This document shows positions 8,090-17,022 of a stretch of 64,000 nucleotides of DNA, one piece after another. Every line of letters starts with the position of its first letter. Position 1 is the stretch's first letter. Origin of the DNA: CAVVUC01 sp963751395. GTDB lineage: Bacteria > Verrucomicrobiota > Verrucomicrobiia > Chthoniobacterales > Chthoniobacteraceae. Both the position numbers and the translations under genes were made by a program. The DNA is taken from contig CAVVUC010000003.1 in assembly GCA_963751395.1 (NCBI GenBank), positions 434,001-498,000 on the forward strand. Direction: 5' to 3'. The notes beneath the pieces were generated by a model. The model worked only from the letters and a program-made list of their open reading frames with translations, ran no database searches and had not been told where the DNA came from.

Positions 8090-8404
8090 CTAACCCAGGC
8101 CGAGGAGCCTCCGGATTTTTTCACGGATGCTCTCCGGGTTCCGGCTTAGATGGATCAGCGCATGAATGATTATCCCGCGATTTTCGACGGTGTAAAACAG
8201 TCCGTATCCCGAACTGCCGACCACCAGCCGTCGCATGGGTTGTTGGAAAATCGGGGCCATTTCCGGCTGAACCTTCAAATTTTGCAGCGTCACATCCAGC
8301 TTGAGCGCGAAGCGTTCTCCGGTGCCCTCACGAAATTGCTCCAAGTCATCGAAGGTTCGCAACAAATCCTCTTCCGCGCCGCGCTTCCAGATGATCTCAA
8401 CCAT
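8090..8404 (-). CDS. ParE/RelE-type toxin
   Basis: 104 residues. The opening MVEIIWKRGAEEDLLRTFDD is the beta1-helix1 of ParE/RelE toxins. The core has RRLVVGSSGYGLFYTVENRG, and the end IIIHALIHLSRNPESIREKI matches the usual C-terminal strand (ALIHLSRNP in place of VLHGRRD-type ends). It overlaps the antitoxin gene upstream by eight bases, so the antitoxin is made first and the two are translationally coupled. Whether the target is gyrase (ParE) or ribosome-bound mRNA (RelE) cannot be decided from sequence. Confidence 0.8.
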   Translation of the reverse strand: MVEIIWKRGAEEDLLRTFDDLEQFREGTGERFALKLDVTLQNLKVQPEMAPIFQQPMRRLVVGSSGYGLFYTVENRGIIIHALIHLSRNPESIREKIRRLLGLG

Positions 8405-8615
8405 GCCGCCGCTTCAACAGGCGATCGCGCAGCTCCTCCCATCGCACCCCGGCGTCCGGATTCGCGGCATGTTCCTCCAGCCGTTCGCGCAGCAGGGTCA
8501 TCAATGCCGGATCCTTATCCTTTTCGAGCAGCACTTGACTCAGCAGTTCCTCGGCGAGAATCTCCTTCTGCTCCGTCGGCAGCGCCAATACTTCCGGCAG
8601 ACGTTCAACTATCAT
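8397..8615 (-). CDS. Antitoxin of the ParE-type pair (addiction module component)
   Basis: 72 residues, acidic N-terminal half with the pattern LPEVLALPTEQKEILAEELL and a basic C-terminus (ELRDRLLKRRHG). It resembles the short addiction-module-component proteins that accompany ParE/RelE toxins. No ribbon-helix-helix motif is obvious. The gene order antitoxin then toxin with an 8-bp overlap (8397-8404) supports the assignment. The promoter would lie in 8616-8700. Confidence 0.75.
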   Translation of the reverse strand: MIVERLPEVLALPTEQKEILAEELLSQVLLEKDKDPALMTLLRERLEEHAANPDAGVRWEELRDRLLKRRHG

Positions 8616-8811
8616 GCCGCGAAATTAGGTTGCGCATTCCTGTAGCGCAAGGTGTTTCAAGCGGAGTTTGGAACAGGGGGGAATTTCCGCTTCGTGCTGA
8701 AGCGCAGTTCGGCAAAACATTCCAGCGCGTGTCATGCACTTTGAAGCCGGGGCGTCTGGCAGAATCTTTGGAACGAAGCAAAAGAATGCCTATAAGTCAC
8801 AGAATGCACGC

Positions 8812-9348
8812 ATGACGGCGAAGAAATTTTATGACTGGCAGACGGTCGGTGGCACCGATGACGTCATGCGTCTGGTCGATTGCCTGGAGAGGGCGGACAT
8901 TCCGTGGTGCGCGATCGGAGGAGTCGCAGTCAATCATTGGGCGGCAGAGCCGATGGTGACTCAGGATGTTGATTTTGTTGTCGCCACCGACGCAATCGAC
9001 CGGGCCGTGGACCTTCTCACCGAAGCCGGATTTCGACCCGAAAGATTCGAGTGGTCAATCAACTTCAAGGGAAATTCGAAAGTCAGTCTGCAACTTAGCA
9101 CCGAGGATTTCTATCGGGACTTCGCGGCCAGAGCCGTTCCGGCCGATGTGCATGGCATTCTGCTTAGAGTGGCCTCGCTGGAGGACACGCTGAAAGGCAA
9201 GATCAAGGCTTGGAGTGATTCCGCGCAACGACAGAGCAAACGAATTAAAGACCTTGGCGACATAGCCCGGTTGATCGAGACACATCCGCACTTGTGGGAG
9301 TTTCTCACCGATGATCTCAAACAGCAGATTGAACGGCCAATGGCCTGA
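8812..9348 (+). CDS. Nucleotidyltransferase-fold protein (MNT/AbiEii-like)
   Basis: 178 residues from the Met at 8812 (MTAKKFYDWQTVGG). IPWCAIGGVAVNHWAAEPMV then TQDVDFVVATDAIDRAV gives the GG...DxD arrangement of minimal nucleotidyltransferases, with DVD as the metal-binding pair. The C-terminal part LRVASLEDTLKGKIKAWSD, then RIKDLGDIARLIETHP, is typical of the DUF6036/AbiEii-like branch. No HEPN or AbiEi partner lies next to it, so the toxin-antitoxin role known for some relatives is unproven here. It stands alone, 463 bp after the divergent rlmN/toxin group. A longer in-frame start at 8734 is unlikely. Confidence 0.7.
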   Translation: MTAKKFYDWQTVGGTDDVMRLVDCLERADIPWCAIGGVAVNHWAAEPMVTQDVDFVVATDAIDRAVDLLTEAGFRPERFEWSINFKGNSKVSLQLSTEDFYRDFAARAVPADVHGILLRVASLEDTLKGKIKAWSDSAQRQSKRIKDLGDIARLIETHPHLWEFLTDDLKQQIERPMA

Positions 9349-9462
9349 CTGTTGCGCCTCAAGACGTCGTCCTGTGCGGGCCCTGGCGGTTGCAGCGGTT
9401 TCATTTCCAAATTCGAGATAACTTCGTTGCGTCGCATTGCAGCGAGACTTTAACATCGGAGC

Positions 9463-11220
9463 GTGCCTTCCCTTACCAAAGATGAAATCGCCGACCTTTT
9501 GGAGTCGATCGCGCAGCTCCTCGAGCTGAAAGGCGAGAACCCGTTCAAGATTCGCGCCTACACGAACGCCGCGCGCGCTTTGGAAACATTCGCGGGCGAT
9601 CTGGCTCAAACGGCGGCCGACGACAAACTCGAAGAGATCCCCGGCATCGGCAAGGCGATTGCGGAAAAAGTGAAGACGCTCGTCGAGACGGGCACGCTGC
9701 CATTTTACGAGGAGCTGAAGGCGGAGTTTCCGGCGGGGCTGTTCGAGCTGTTCGAGTTGCAGGGTGTCGGCGCGAAAAAGATCAAGGCGCTCTACGACAA
9801 GCTGAACGTCACTTCCGTCACGTCGCTCGAAAAAGCCTGCAAGGAGGGGCGCGTCGCGACACTGCCGGGCTTCGGCGAAAAGACGGCCGCGAACATTTTG
9901 CGGTCGATCGAGGAACGGAAGAAACACGCGGGCGAGTTTCGCCTCGGCGATGTGGCGGAGGACGCGGAGAAGCTGGTGGAGGATCTGCGCACACATCCCG
10001 AAGTGATCCGGTGCGCGGTCGGCGGAAGTTACCGCCGCCGGAAGGAAGTCGTCCACGATCTCGACTTTCTCGTTTCAACGAGGTCGCCCGAGATTGTTAG
10101 CGAGGATTTCGTGAAACACCCGATGGTCGATCACGTGCTCGCGCACGGGCCGACGAAGTCGAGCGTGCGCTTGAAATCAGGTGTTCAGGCCGATCTGCGC
10201 GTGGTGACCGACGCGCAATTCCCGTTCGCGCTGAACTATTTCACCGGCAGCAAGGAGCACAACGTCGAGATGCGGCGGCGGGCGCTCGATCGCGGGTGGA
10301 CGCTGAACGAATACCGCCTCGCGCCGGTGGAAAATCCGAAATCCGCGGTGACGACACCGCCGGCGATTCGCGAGGAAGCCGATCTTTATCGCGCGATGGG
10401 GCTCGATTACGTCGAGCCGGAGCTGCGCGAGAACCGCGGCGAATTCGAAGCGGCTGAAAACCACACGCTGCCCGATCTGCTCGCACTCGAAAACCTGCGC
10501 GGCACTTTTCATTGCCACACGACCGCGAGCGACGGACGCAGCACGCTGGAAGAAATGGCGCACGCCGCACAGGAACTGGGCCTCCAGTACATTGGCATGG
10601 CTGATCACAGCAAAAGCTCGTTCCAGGCGCACGGGCTCAGCGCGGAGCAGCTTCTGGCGCAGGTCGCGGAGATCAAGAGACTCAACAAGACATTCGATGG
10701 ATTCCGGATTTTTTCCGGAGTCGAGTGCGACATTTTGAAAGACGGCAGTCTCGATTATCCCGACGAGGTTCTGGCACAACTCGATTACGTCGTCGCCTCG
10801 GTGCATGCGATCTTCAACCTGCCCGAGGCCGAGATGACAAAGCGCATCATCCGCGCGATCTCGAATCCGCATGTCACGATGCTTGGCCACCTGACAGGCA
10901 GGTTGTTGCTGACGCGCGAGGCTTATCACGTCAACATCCCGGCCGTGATTGAAGCCGCCGCCGAAACGCAGACCATCATCGAACTCAACGCCAATCCCAA
11001 GCGGCTTGATATGGATTGGCGCTGGTGGCCCCTCGCGCGGGAGAAGGGCGTGCGTTGCGCGATCAATCCCGACGCGCATCACACTTCGGGCCTGCAGCAT
11101 CTATGGTTTGGCGTCGCCGTCGCCCGCAAAGGCTGGCTCACGCGGTCGGATGTCATCAACTGTCTGCCGCTCGGAAAAATCGAAGCGGCACTTGCGTTAA
11201 AACGAAGCAGGGAAACATGA
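9463..11220 (+). CDS. polX: Family X DNA polymerase with PHP exonuclease domain (PolX)
   Basis: 585 residues, GTG start at 9463. Bacterial PolX fills short gaps in base-excision repair, with a PHP 3'-5' exonuclease. Order: helix-hairpin-helix N-terminus (IPGIGKAIAEKVKTLVETG, then LQGVGAKKIKALYDKL). Polymerase palm with GGSYRRRKEVVHDLDFLV, the DxD metal pair, and a third Asp in GVQADLRVV. Then a PHP domain from about residue 345 with HCHTTASDG, ADHS, GVECDI, VASVHAIF, GHLTGRLL and INPDAHH, all metal-binding positions present. Its stop codon overlaps the plsY start in ATGA, so these genes form a tight operon, which is not a functional pairing I know of. Confidence 0.95.
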   Translation: MPSLTKDEIADLLESIAQLLELKGENPFKIRAYTNAARALETFAGDLAQTAADDKLEEIPGIGKAIAEKVKTLVETGTLPFYEELKAEFPAGLFELFELQGVGAKKIKALYDKLNVTSVTSLEKACKEGRVATLPGFGEKTAANILRSIEERKKHAGEFRLGDVAEDAEKLVEDLRTHPEVIRCAVGGSYRRRKEVVHDLDFLVSTRSPEIVSEDFVKHPMVDHVLAHGPTKSSVRLKSGVQADLRVVTDAQFPFALNYFTGSKEHNVEMRRRALDRGWTLNEYRLAPVENPKSAVTTPPAIREEADLYRAMGLDYVEPELRENRGEFEAAENHTLPDLLALENLRGTFHCHTTASDGRSTLEEMAHAAQELGLQYIGMADHSKSSFQAHGLSAEQLLAQVAEIKRLNKTFDGFRIFSGVECDILKDGSLDYPDEVLAQLDYVVASVHAIFNLPEAEMTKRIIRAISNPHVTMLGHLTGRLLLTREAYHVNIPAVIEAAAETQTIIELNANPKRLDMDWRWWPLAREKGVRCAINPDAHHTSGLQHLWFGVAVARKGWLTRSDVINCLPLGKIEAALALKRSRET

Positions 11221-11879
11221 ACTGCGCCCTTGTCATTATCGCACTCAGTTATCTGCTGGGCTCGGTTCCGTTCGGCCTTCTCGCAGGCAAGGTCAAGGGT
11301 GTCGATGTCCGGCATCACGGCAGCGGCAACATCGGAGCCACGAATGTTTTCCGGATTCTCGGGCCGGCGTGGGGCGTGGCGGTTTTCATCGCCGATGCGG
11401 GCAAAGGCGTTGGTGCAGTGCTTCTCGGGGGCTGGTTGAGCCAGCACTTTCCGGCGAGCCTGACGAATATGGATCAATTTGGCGCGACCAACATCGCGAT
11501 GCCGAAAGTGTCGGCGGAAATCATCGCGGCGATTTGGTGCATCATCGGACACAATTTTCCGGTCTGGCTCGGCTTCAAGGGAGGAAAAGGTGTTGCCACG
11601 TCAGCCGGCGTGCTGCTTGGCCTCGTGCCCGCTGCGACAGGCATCGCGCTCGTGGTGTGGATCGCGGTGTTCTTCACCACGCGCTACGTTTCGGTCGCTT
11701 CGATCTGTGCATCGCTCTCGCTGCCGCTTGCGGTCGCGCTGCTTCCCGCCGGCCCTGACAAATGGCCCGTATTCGGGCTCGCAGTCGTCGCCGCGTTTCT
11801 CGTCCTCTGGCGGCATCGCACAAACATCGAGAGACTGCGCCTCGGCACAGAACATCGTTTCGGAAAGCCAAAGACATGA
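11217..11879 (+). CDS. plsY: Acyl-phosphate:glycerol-3-phosphate acyltransferase
   Basis: Integral membrane enzyme that acylates glycerol-3-phosphate using acyl-phosphate, the first step of phospholipid synthesis. 220 residues. The three conserved cytoplasmic motifs are visible: HHGSGNIGATNVFRILG, GFKGGKGVATSAGVLLG and HRTNIERLRLGTEHRFGK. Five hydrophobic segments separate them. A loop of about 25 residues (HFPASLTNMDQFGATNIAM) between helices 2 and 3 is longer than in common PlsY proteins. The ATG at 11217 overlaps the polX stop, and the end overlaps the gpsA start, both as ATGA. Confidence 0.95.
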   Translation: MNCALVIIALSYLLGSVPFGLLAGKVKGVDVRHHGSGNIGATNVFRILGPAWGVAVFIADAGKGVGAVLLGGWLSQHFPASLTNMDQFGATNIAMPKVSAEIIAAIWCIIGHNFPVWLGFKGGKGVATSAGVLLGLVPAATGIALVVWIAVFFTTRYVSVASICASLSLPLAVALLPAGPDKWPVFGLAVVAAFLVLWRHRTNIERLRLGTEHRFGKPKT

Positions 11880-12871
11880 AAAACATCGCAGTCATCGGAG
11901 CCGGAGGCTGGGGAACGGCGCTTGCCACGCTGCTGGCCGGAAACGGCCTGCAGGTCACCTTGTGGGGATACGAAGCCGAGCACGTCGAGGAGTTGAAAAC
12001 GACCCGGGAGAACCGCCTTTTTCTGCCCGGCGTGAAGCTCCCGGATGGCATCAAGCCGACGAACGCGCTCGCAGACGCACTCGGTGCCGATCTCATCCTC
12101 GTGGTGCCGCCTTCCAAAGCAATGCGATCGGTCGCGCAGCAGCTTGCGGCTCTCGGAGTGCCGCGCACCACGCCGGTTCTCTCCTGCACCAAGGGAATCG
12201 AACTCGGAAGCGGCAAGCGCATGAGCGAGGTGCTCGGCGATTTTTTCCAGGAGAATCCGATCGCCGTCCTGTCCGGTCCGAGCCACGCGGAGGAGGTCGC
12301 GCGCAAGGCTCCAACTGCGGTTGTGCTTGGCTGCGCGGATCATGAGCTTGCGCGGAAGATGCAGGCGATCTTTTCGACAAAGGCCTTCCGGGCCTACACG
12401 AGCACCGATGTCGCAGGCATCGAACTCGGCGGCGCGCTGAAGAACATCTTTGCGATCGCGGCGGGCGTGAGCGACGGCCTCGGTCTCGGCGACAATACAA
12501 AGGCGGCGCTCGTGACGCGCTCGCTGGCGGAGTTGATCCGGCTCGGCATCGCGCTCGGGGGGCGGCGCGAGACATTCCAAGGGCTGAGCGGCATCGGCGA
12601 TTTGATGGTGACCTGCTTCAGCCGGCACAGCCGCAATCGCGGCGTGGGCGACCGGCTTGGGCGCGGTGAGACGATGGCGGAAATCAGCGCGTCCATGGTG
12701 ATGGTGGCCGAGGGTGTGCCGACGACGCTGAGCGCCCGCGAATGCGCCCGAAAACTCGGAGTCAGCACACCGATCATCGACGAGATTCACGCGATTCTTT
12801 ACGAGAACAAATCACCGCGCGATGCGGTGATGTCGTTGCTCAGCCGCGAGCCGAGGCCGGAGGAGGATTAG
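11876..12871 (+). CDS. gpsA: Glycerol-3-phosphate dehydrogenase [NAD(P)+]
   Basis: Cytosolic enzyme reducing dihydroxyacetone phosphate to the glycerol-3-phosphate used by PlsY. 331 residues. The Rossmann glycine motif is GAGGWGTALA. Further marks are SCTKGIELGSGKRMSEVL, VLSGPSHAEEVARKAPTAVV, the catalytic-lysine region ELGGALKNIFAIAAGVSDGL, and GLSGIGDLMVTCFSRHSRNR. ATGA overlap with plsY makes equimolar translation of the two consecutive pathway enzymes likely. The last four bases overlap the end of the convergent SIS isomerase gene. Confidence 0.97.
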   Translation: MKNIAVIGAGGWGTALATLLAGNGLQVTLWGYEAEHVEELKTTRENRLFLPGVKLPDGIKPTNALADALGADLILVVPPSKAMRSVAQQLAALGVPRTTPVLSCTKGIELGSGKRMSEVLGDFFQENPIAVLSGPSHAEEVARKAPTAVVLGCADHELARKMQAIFSTKAFRAYTSTDVAGIELGGALKNIFAIAAGVSDGLGLGDNTKAALVTRSLAELIRLGIALGGRRETFQGLSGIGDLMVTCFSRHSRNRGVGDRLGRGETMAEISASMVMVAEGVPTTLSARECARKLGVSTPIIDEIHAILYENKSPRDAVMSLLSREPRPEED

Positions 12872-13434
12872 ATTTTCGGGAGCGACTGCTCAACCGTCTC
12901 GCAGAGGACGTGAAAGAGCAGCTTCTGCGCTTCCTGGATGCGAGCGGTGACGTCGCCTTTTACCAGCAAATCGACCGTCGCAAGCCCGCGAGTCGGGCCG
13001 CCATCCCGTCCGAGAAACGCGATGCTTTGAAGCCCTTTGCGGCTGGCCTCTTCGAGGGCGCGAATCACGTTGCGAGACCGGCCGCTCGTGGTGAATGCGA
13101 TGACGACGTCGCCGGTTTGACCGAGTCCCCAGATCTGTCGCGCGAAGATTTCCTCGAACGCGTAGTCATTGCCGATCGCCGTGAGCAGACCGCCTTCGCT
13201 CGAGAGGTTCACCGCCGGATACGGACGGCGATCCCCCATGAACCGGCAGAGAAATTCCGTCGAGAAATGCGCCGCATCGGAAGCACTGCCGCCGTTTCCG
13301 CAGGTAATCAGTTTGTGACCGTCCAGCAGGCATCTCAGAACGATCTTTGCCGCGCGATCGAGCGGTTCCTCGAGTTCGTGCAGCGATTGAAAGGTTTCGA
13401 TGGCGGAATCGATGGCGGTTTTCAGGAAACTCAT
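12868..13434 (-). CDS. gmhA: D-sedoheptulose-7-phosphate isomerase-like SIS-domain protein
   Basis: 188 residues. SIS fold with the sugar-phosphate binding loop CGNGGSASDAAHFSTEFLCR, the usual GmhA sequence, then AIGNDYAFEEIFARQIWGLG and AFTTSGRSRNVIRALEEASR (the STSG-type phosphate loop), and a final QEAQKLLFHVLCETVEQSL helix that carries a conserved His in GmhA. This enzyme starts ADP-heptose synthesis for lipopolysaccharide. The rest of that pathway is not in the window. Convergent with gpsA (4-bp overlap at the ends). Confidence 0.9.
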   Translation of the reverse strand: MSFLKTAIDSAIETFQSLHELEEPLDRAAKIVLRCLLDGHKLITCGNGGSASDAAHFSTEFLCRFMGDRRPYPAVNLSSEGGLLTAIGNDYAFEEIFARQIWGLGQTGDVVIAFTTSGRSRNVIRALEEASRKGLQSIAFLGRDGGPTRGLATVDLLVKGDVTARIQEAQKLLFHVLCETVEQSLPKI

Positions 13435-13515
13435 GGGGGCGTGACGATAGTAGGAGCGGTTCGTAAAACCAAACGCGTTTTGCAGGAAGAACAGGGTGAA
13501 ACCGGGGTCGGTTTC

Positions 13516-14130
13516 TCAGGTGCTGGCCCGCTCGGCTTCGAGCTTCGCCATGCACTTCGGGCAGATGCTATGGGAGACGTCGCTCCCGGTCTCGGTGTGG
13601 ATGTATTCCTCGATCTGGTGCCAGTAGTCCTTGTCGTCGCGGATGCTCTTGCAATACATGCAGATCGGCAGGAGGCCCTTGAATCTCTTCACGTCCGCCA
13701 GCGCCCGCTCGACATCCTCGACTTTTCTTGCCAGCGCCCTTTCGAGGGCGACCACGCGCTGGCCGACTTTGATGCGCGCCCGCAATTCATCCGGGTCGAA
13801 AGGCTTGACCACATAATCATCGGCACCGGCCTCGAGTCCTGCGGCGATCTCTTCCTTCTGACTCTTGGCCGTGAGCAGCACCAGGTAAACATACGGGCGG
13901 TCTGTGAGCTTGCGGGTGCGGCGGCAGACTTCAGGTCCGTCGAGCATCGGCATCATCCAATCCAGAATGGCGATCGTCGGCGGATTGTCGCCCGAGAGAA
14001 TCGAGAGCGCGGTTGCGCCGTCTTCGGCAGTGACCACTGTGAACCCCCAGTTCATCAAGTTTCGCTCCAGCAGATGCCGCGACACATAATGATCTTCCGC
14101 AATTAATACCCGGTTGGCTTCGTAATTCAT
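13516..14130 (-). CDS. Response regulator with cysteine-rich C-terminal tail
   Basis: 204 residues from the Met at 14130, which has AGGA five bases upstream; an alternative start lies six codons earlier. The receiver domain spans residues 1-125: RVLIAEDHYVSRHLLERN, phospho-acceptor Asp in TIAILDWMMPMLDGPEV, LLTAKSQ and DDYVVKPFD. A helix (VVALERALARKVEDVERALA) leads to a short tail with CMYCKSIRDDKDYWHQIEE and SHSICPKC. This is the CxxCK-IRDD / H-x-CPxC module found after receivers and PAS domains. The Cys/His pattern suggests a metal-binding site. It has no DNA-binding or enzymatic output domain and no kinase beside it. Confidence 0.85.
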   Translation of the reverse strand: MNYEANRVLIAEDHYVSRHLLERNLMNWGFTVVTAEDGATALSILSGDNPPTIAILDWMMPMLDGPEVCRRTRKLTDRPYVYLVLLTAKSQKEEIAAGLEAGADDYVVKPFDPDELRARIKVGQRVVALERALARKVEDVERALADVKRFKGLLPICMYCKSIRDDKDYWHQIEEYIHTETGSDVSHSICPKCMAKLEAERAST

Positions 14131-14312
14131 GGAATCCTGCGTGAACATGAAGCATCCAGTCCGGCTGCGCAAGCCTTTGGAAGCATCGGCGTTTCTTCTT
14201 TCGGCATGCGTTGGCGAAAGCCGGACAACCATTCCAACATGCGGGACGCCGATGCCACCCCGGGGTTGCTATTTCCCGCGTTTTGTCATTCTGTGTGCGT
14301 TGCTAACCAAAG

Positions 14313-15623
14313 ATGAAAGTTTCCGATCTGCGCGGCATCCTTCAATACGTCCCCCGGTTCAGGGAGAAGATCTTCGTTGTTGCCGTCGATGGCGACATCG
14401 TGGCATCGGAAAATTTCCCAAATATCCTGCTCGACCTCGCGGTGCTGCGGTCTTTGAGCATCAAGGTCATCCTCGTCCACGGAGCGCGGTCGCAGATCGA
14501 GAAGCTCGCGGCAGAGCGGGGCATCGCGATCTCGAACTCGGACGGCACGGGCATCACCGATGACGTGACTCTGAAGCTGAGCATCGAAGCCGCGACGCAG
14601 GTGACCAACGAAATCATGCAGGGGCTGACGACCGTGGATTTGCGTGCCGTCTATGCGAACTCGATCATCGCCCATCCGGCCGGAATTCTCGGCGGAACGG
14701 ATTACCGCTGGACCGGACGCGTGGAGAAAGTGGACACGCGTTCGCTCCAGCTTTTTCTCAACGAGGGAATCATCCCGATCATTCCGCCGATTGGATTCGA
14801 TGGAGAGGGCAAAACATTTCGCGTGAATTCCGACAGCATCGCTCTCGAAGTCGCGTCGGCAATGCATGCGATGAAGATCATGTTTCTATTGAAGGACGGG
14901 TTCGTGCTCGGCAACCAGATCGTCGGGCAGCTTTCGATCGCGGAGACGGAGGACATTTTGAAAAAGAAACGGGTCGCGGACAATCCGGGCCTTGTCTCAA
15001 AGCTCGATCACGCGGCGAGGGCGTGCCGCGAGGGCGTGCCGCGCGTGCATTTGCTCGATGGCAGCTTGAATGAAGCGCTGCTGAGCGAGGTGTTCAGTGC
15101 CGAGGGCATCGGCACGATGATTTACTCGAACGAGTACCAGCAAATCCGGCGCGTGTTCAAAAAGGACGTGCGCAGTGTGATGGCGTTGATCCGCCAGTCT
15201 GTGAACAACGAGGAGCTGATTCGCAGGACGCGCGCGGAAATCGTCGCCCACATCGAGGATTACTGGGTGCTCGACGTCGATCGCAGCCTGGTCGGCTGCG
15301 TGGCGCTTCATGGTTACCCCGACCAAAAAAAGGCGGAACTGGCCTGCCTCTACGTGAACAAAAGCCAGGGCGGTCAAGGCTACGGGCGCAAGCTCATGGC
15401 CTTTGTCGAGGGGCTCGCCGCGGAGAAGGGTTACGAGAAAATCTTCGCGCTTTCGACGCAGGCGTTCGCTTATTTTCAGACGAAAGGCAATTACCAGGAA
15501 GCCACTGCCGATGTGCTTCCGCCCGGCCGCCGCGAGAAATACGAGGCGAGCGGGCGCAACTCGAAGATTCTCATCAAAGATGTCACGGCCTCGCCAATGC
15601 CGGAGGGATTGAGGCGCAGTTGA
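14313..15623 (+). CDS. argA: N-acetylglutamate synthase (ArgA-type: amino-acid kinase fold plus GNAT)
   Basis: 436 residues. It transfers acetyl from acetyl-CoA to glutamate, the first step of arginine synthesis. Residues 1-280 form the amino-acid-kinase-like domain (VILVHGARSQIEKLAAERG, IIPIIPPIGFDGEGKTFRVN), which binds arginine for feedback control in the family. Residues 290-436 form the GNAT domain: SVMALIRQSVNNEELIRR, ELACLYVNKSQGGQGYGRKL with the acetyl-CoA loop QGGQGYG, and ALSTQAFAYFQTKGNYQEAT. The gene is separate from argCJBD. Since ArgJ can also make N-acetylglutamate, the pathway may run in recycling mode with ArgA as the priming enzyme. Confidence 0.93.
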   Translation: MKVSDLRGILQYVPRFREKIFVVAVDGDIVASENFPNILLDLAVLRSLSIKVILVHGARSQIEKLAAERGIAISNSDGTGITDDVTLKLSIEAATQVTNEIMQGLTTVDLRAVYANSIIAHPAGILGGTDYRWTGRVEKVDTRSLQLFLNEGIIPIIPPIGFDGEGKTFRVNSDSIALEVASAMHAMKIMFLLKDGFVLGNQIVGQLSIAETEDILKKKRVADNPGLVSKLDHAARACREGVPRVHLLDGSLNEALLSEVFSAEGIGTMIYSNEYQQIRRVFKKDVRSVMALIRQSVNNEELIRRTRAEIVAHIEDYWVLDVDRSLVGCVALHGYPDQKKAELACLYVNKSQGGQGYGRKLMAFVEGLAAEKGYEKIFALSTQAFAYFQTKGNYQEATADVLPPGRREKYEASGRNSKILIKDVTASPMPEGLRRS

Positions 15624-16056
15624 AGCGATAAATCCCGCCCCGCTGACAATTTTTAGGCCGCTGGTGAACGGCTTGGCCAAAGTATGTCGTTCGATTCACA
15701 ATCGAAGGCGAGACGGACCGCCGGAAGATCGGGCAGGTTCTCACGCATGAAGACGAAGGACTCATGCCATATCGTAAAACCGGAGCGCGACTTGCAGCCG
15801 ACTTTCGATGCTGTTTGCATATCGAGGCGTGCAGATTCCAGCCACGTTCAAAGCCGGCTGCAAGCCGGCGCTCCGGCGGAAGTGCCAGGCTGCGCCCGGG
15901 CACGGGTTCGCCACATGAATAAGTTTGACATGGGAAAACAGCCCCATAATCTGCCATTGTTAATAACCACCAACCGCCACTCCAGCCGGAGGCAGGTTTT
16001 CATCCGTGGGAGCGGCCAACGCTAAACAAACAACAGCGAAAGGCAACGGAACAATT
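15624..16056. other. Intergenic region with one REP-like palindrome, no gene seen
   Basis: 433 bp upstream of the exported redox cassette. A short perfect hairpin, GCCGGCT/AGCCGGC with a 3-nt loop, lies at 15853-15869 within a GC-rich REP-like stretch. The rest codes for nothing convincing. A promoter for the cassette should lie in 15880-16050, but I see no clear -35/-10 pair. Confidence 0.5.
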
Positions 16057-17010
16057 ATGAAAATCATGAACAGGCTTCTCATTCTGGCGGCGCTTGCCGC
16101 CGGCCTCTCACAATCGGCAACCCTCCACGCGGCCGCCACACCGGAATACGTTTCGGGGCTGTCCTTCGGCAAGCAGGATCACTTGCAGCGAGTGTCATCG
16201 CTGGCCGTGGGCAAGGATGATTTTCTGGTGGTGGCATCCCAGGACAAGGTGTTTATCTACGATCCGGCCAAGGAAGAAAGTGTCCGCAGCTTCGATCCAG
16301 GTCTGACCAACATCACCGCCGTGGCGACAGACGGTGAAACCATCTATGTCTTCACGCGCAAGACCGAGATCAAGGACATGGAACACCAGGGGCGCAAATA
16401 CAAGCGGGCGATTCCGGTGGGTGCGGTCTGCAAGAAGTTTGCCTGGGATGGAACGCCGGCGGGCGACCTGGTGTTGGAAGACCTCAAGGATGTCATCAAT
16501 GCCAAGGTGGTGGCTGGTAAAATTTACGTTGCCGATTTTGGCGGCAGCCACTCCATCCGTATTTTTGACGCGAAGACGGGCGCGGCGCAGGCCTCCATCG
16601 GGAAGAATTTGCGGCTGTGCTGTGGCATCCTGGATTTTGCGGTTGATCCGAAAACAGGCGACGTGCTCATCGGCAACCTGGGCGCTTTCAAGCTGGAGCG
16701 TTACAGCCCGGACGGCCAACTGAAGTCCTCCTTTGGCCAGCGCGGGGAAAACCTTGAATCCTTCCAGGGCTGCTGCAATCCGGTCAGCGCGGAGGTGTTG
16801 CCCGACGGCAATCTGGTGGTGGTGGAGAAAGATCCGTCGCGGGTGAAGGTTTACTCTCCCGCCGGCAAGATGCTTGCCCCGTTCGAGAACCTGGAGGAAC
16901 TCGTGAAAGGGTGCAATCGGGTTTCCGTAGCGGTGGATTCGAAAGGCCGGGTCTATCTCGGCGTCAACTCCGCCGCCCGGTTCGTGCTGCAATACGTCCC
17001 GAAATCCTAG
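16057..17010 (+). CDS. Exported NHL/beta-propeller-like protein with paired cysteines
   Basis: 317 residues from the ATG at 16057, which begins a signal peptide (MKIMNRLLILAALAAGLSQS, cleavage near HAA). The body shows repeated propeller blades: RVSSLAVGKDDFLVVASQDK, NITAVATDGETIYVFTRKTE, VINAKVVAGKIYVADFGGSH, GILDFAVDPKTGDVLIGNLG, SAEVLPDGNLVVVEKDPSRV and SVAVDSKGRVYLGVN. Cysteines come in two adjacent pairs, LCCG and GCCN, plus a GCN, which could bind a metal or form disulfides. First gene of a four-gene operon with 12 bp to the next. Possibly a periplasmic scaffold or sensor of the redox chain; function unknown. Confidence 0.8.
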   Translation: MKIMNRLLILAALAAGLSQSATLHAAATPEYVSGLSFGKQDHLQRVSSLAVGKDDFLVVASQDKVFIYDPAKEESVRSFDPGLTNITAVATDGETIYVFTRKTEIKDMEHQGRKYKRAIPVGAVCKKFAWDGTPAGDLVLEDLKDVINAKVVAGKIYVADFGGSHSIRIFDAKTGAAQASIGKNLRLCCGILDFAVDPKTGDVLIGNLGAFKLERYSPDGQLKSSFGQRGENLESFQGCCNPVSAEVLPDGNLVVVEKDPSRVKVYSPAGKMLAPFENLEELVKGCNRVSVAVDSKGRVYLGVNSAARFVLQYVPKS

Positions 17011-17022
17011 CCGGCGCTCCGT

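Noticed and set aside
15660..15720. A possible tRNA from the GTTCGATTC segment
   Set aside because: No acceptor or anticodon stems could be built around it.
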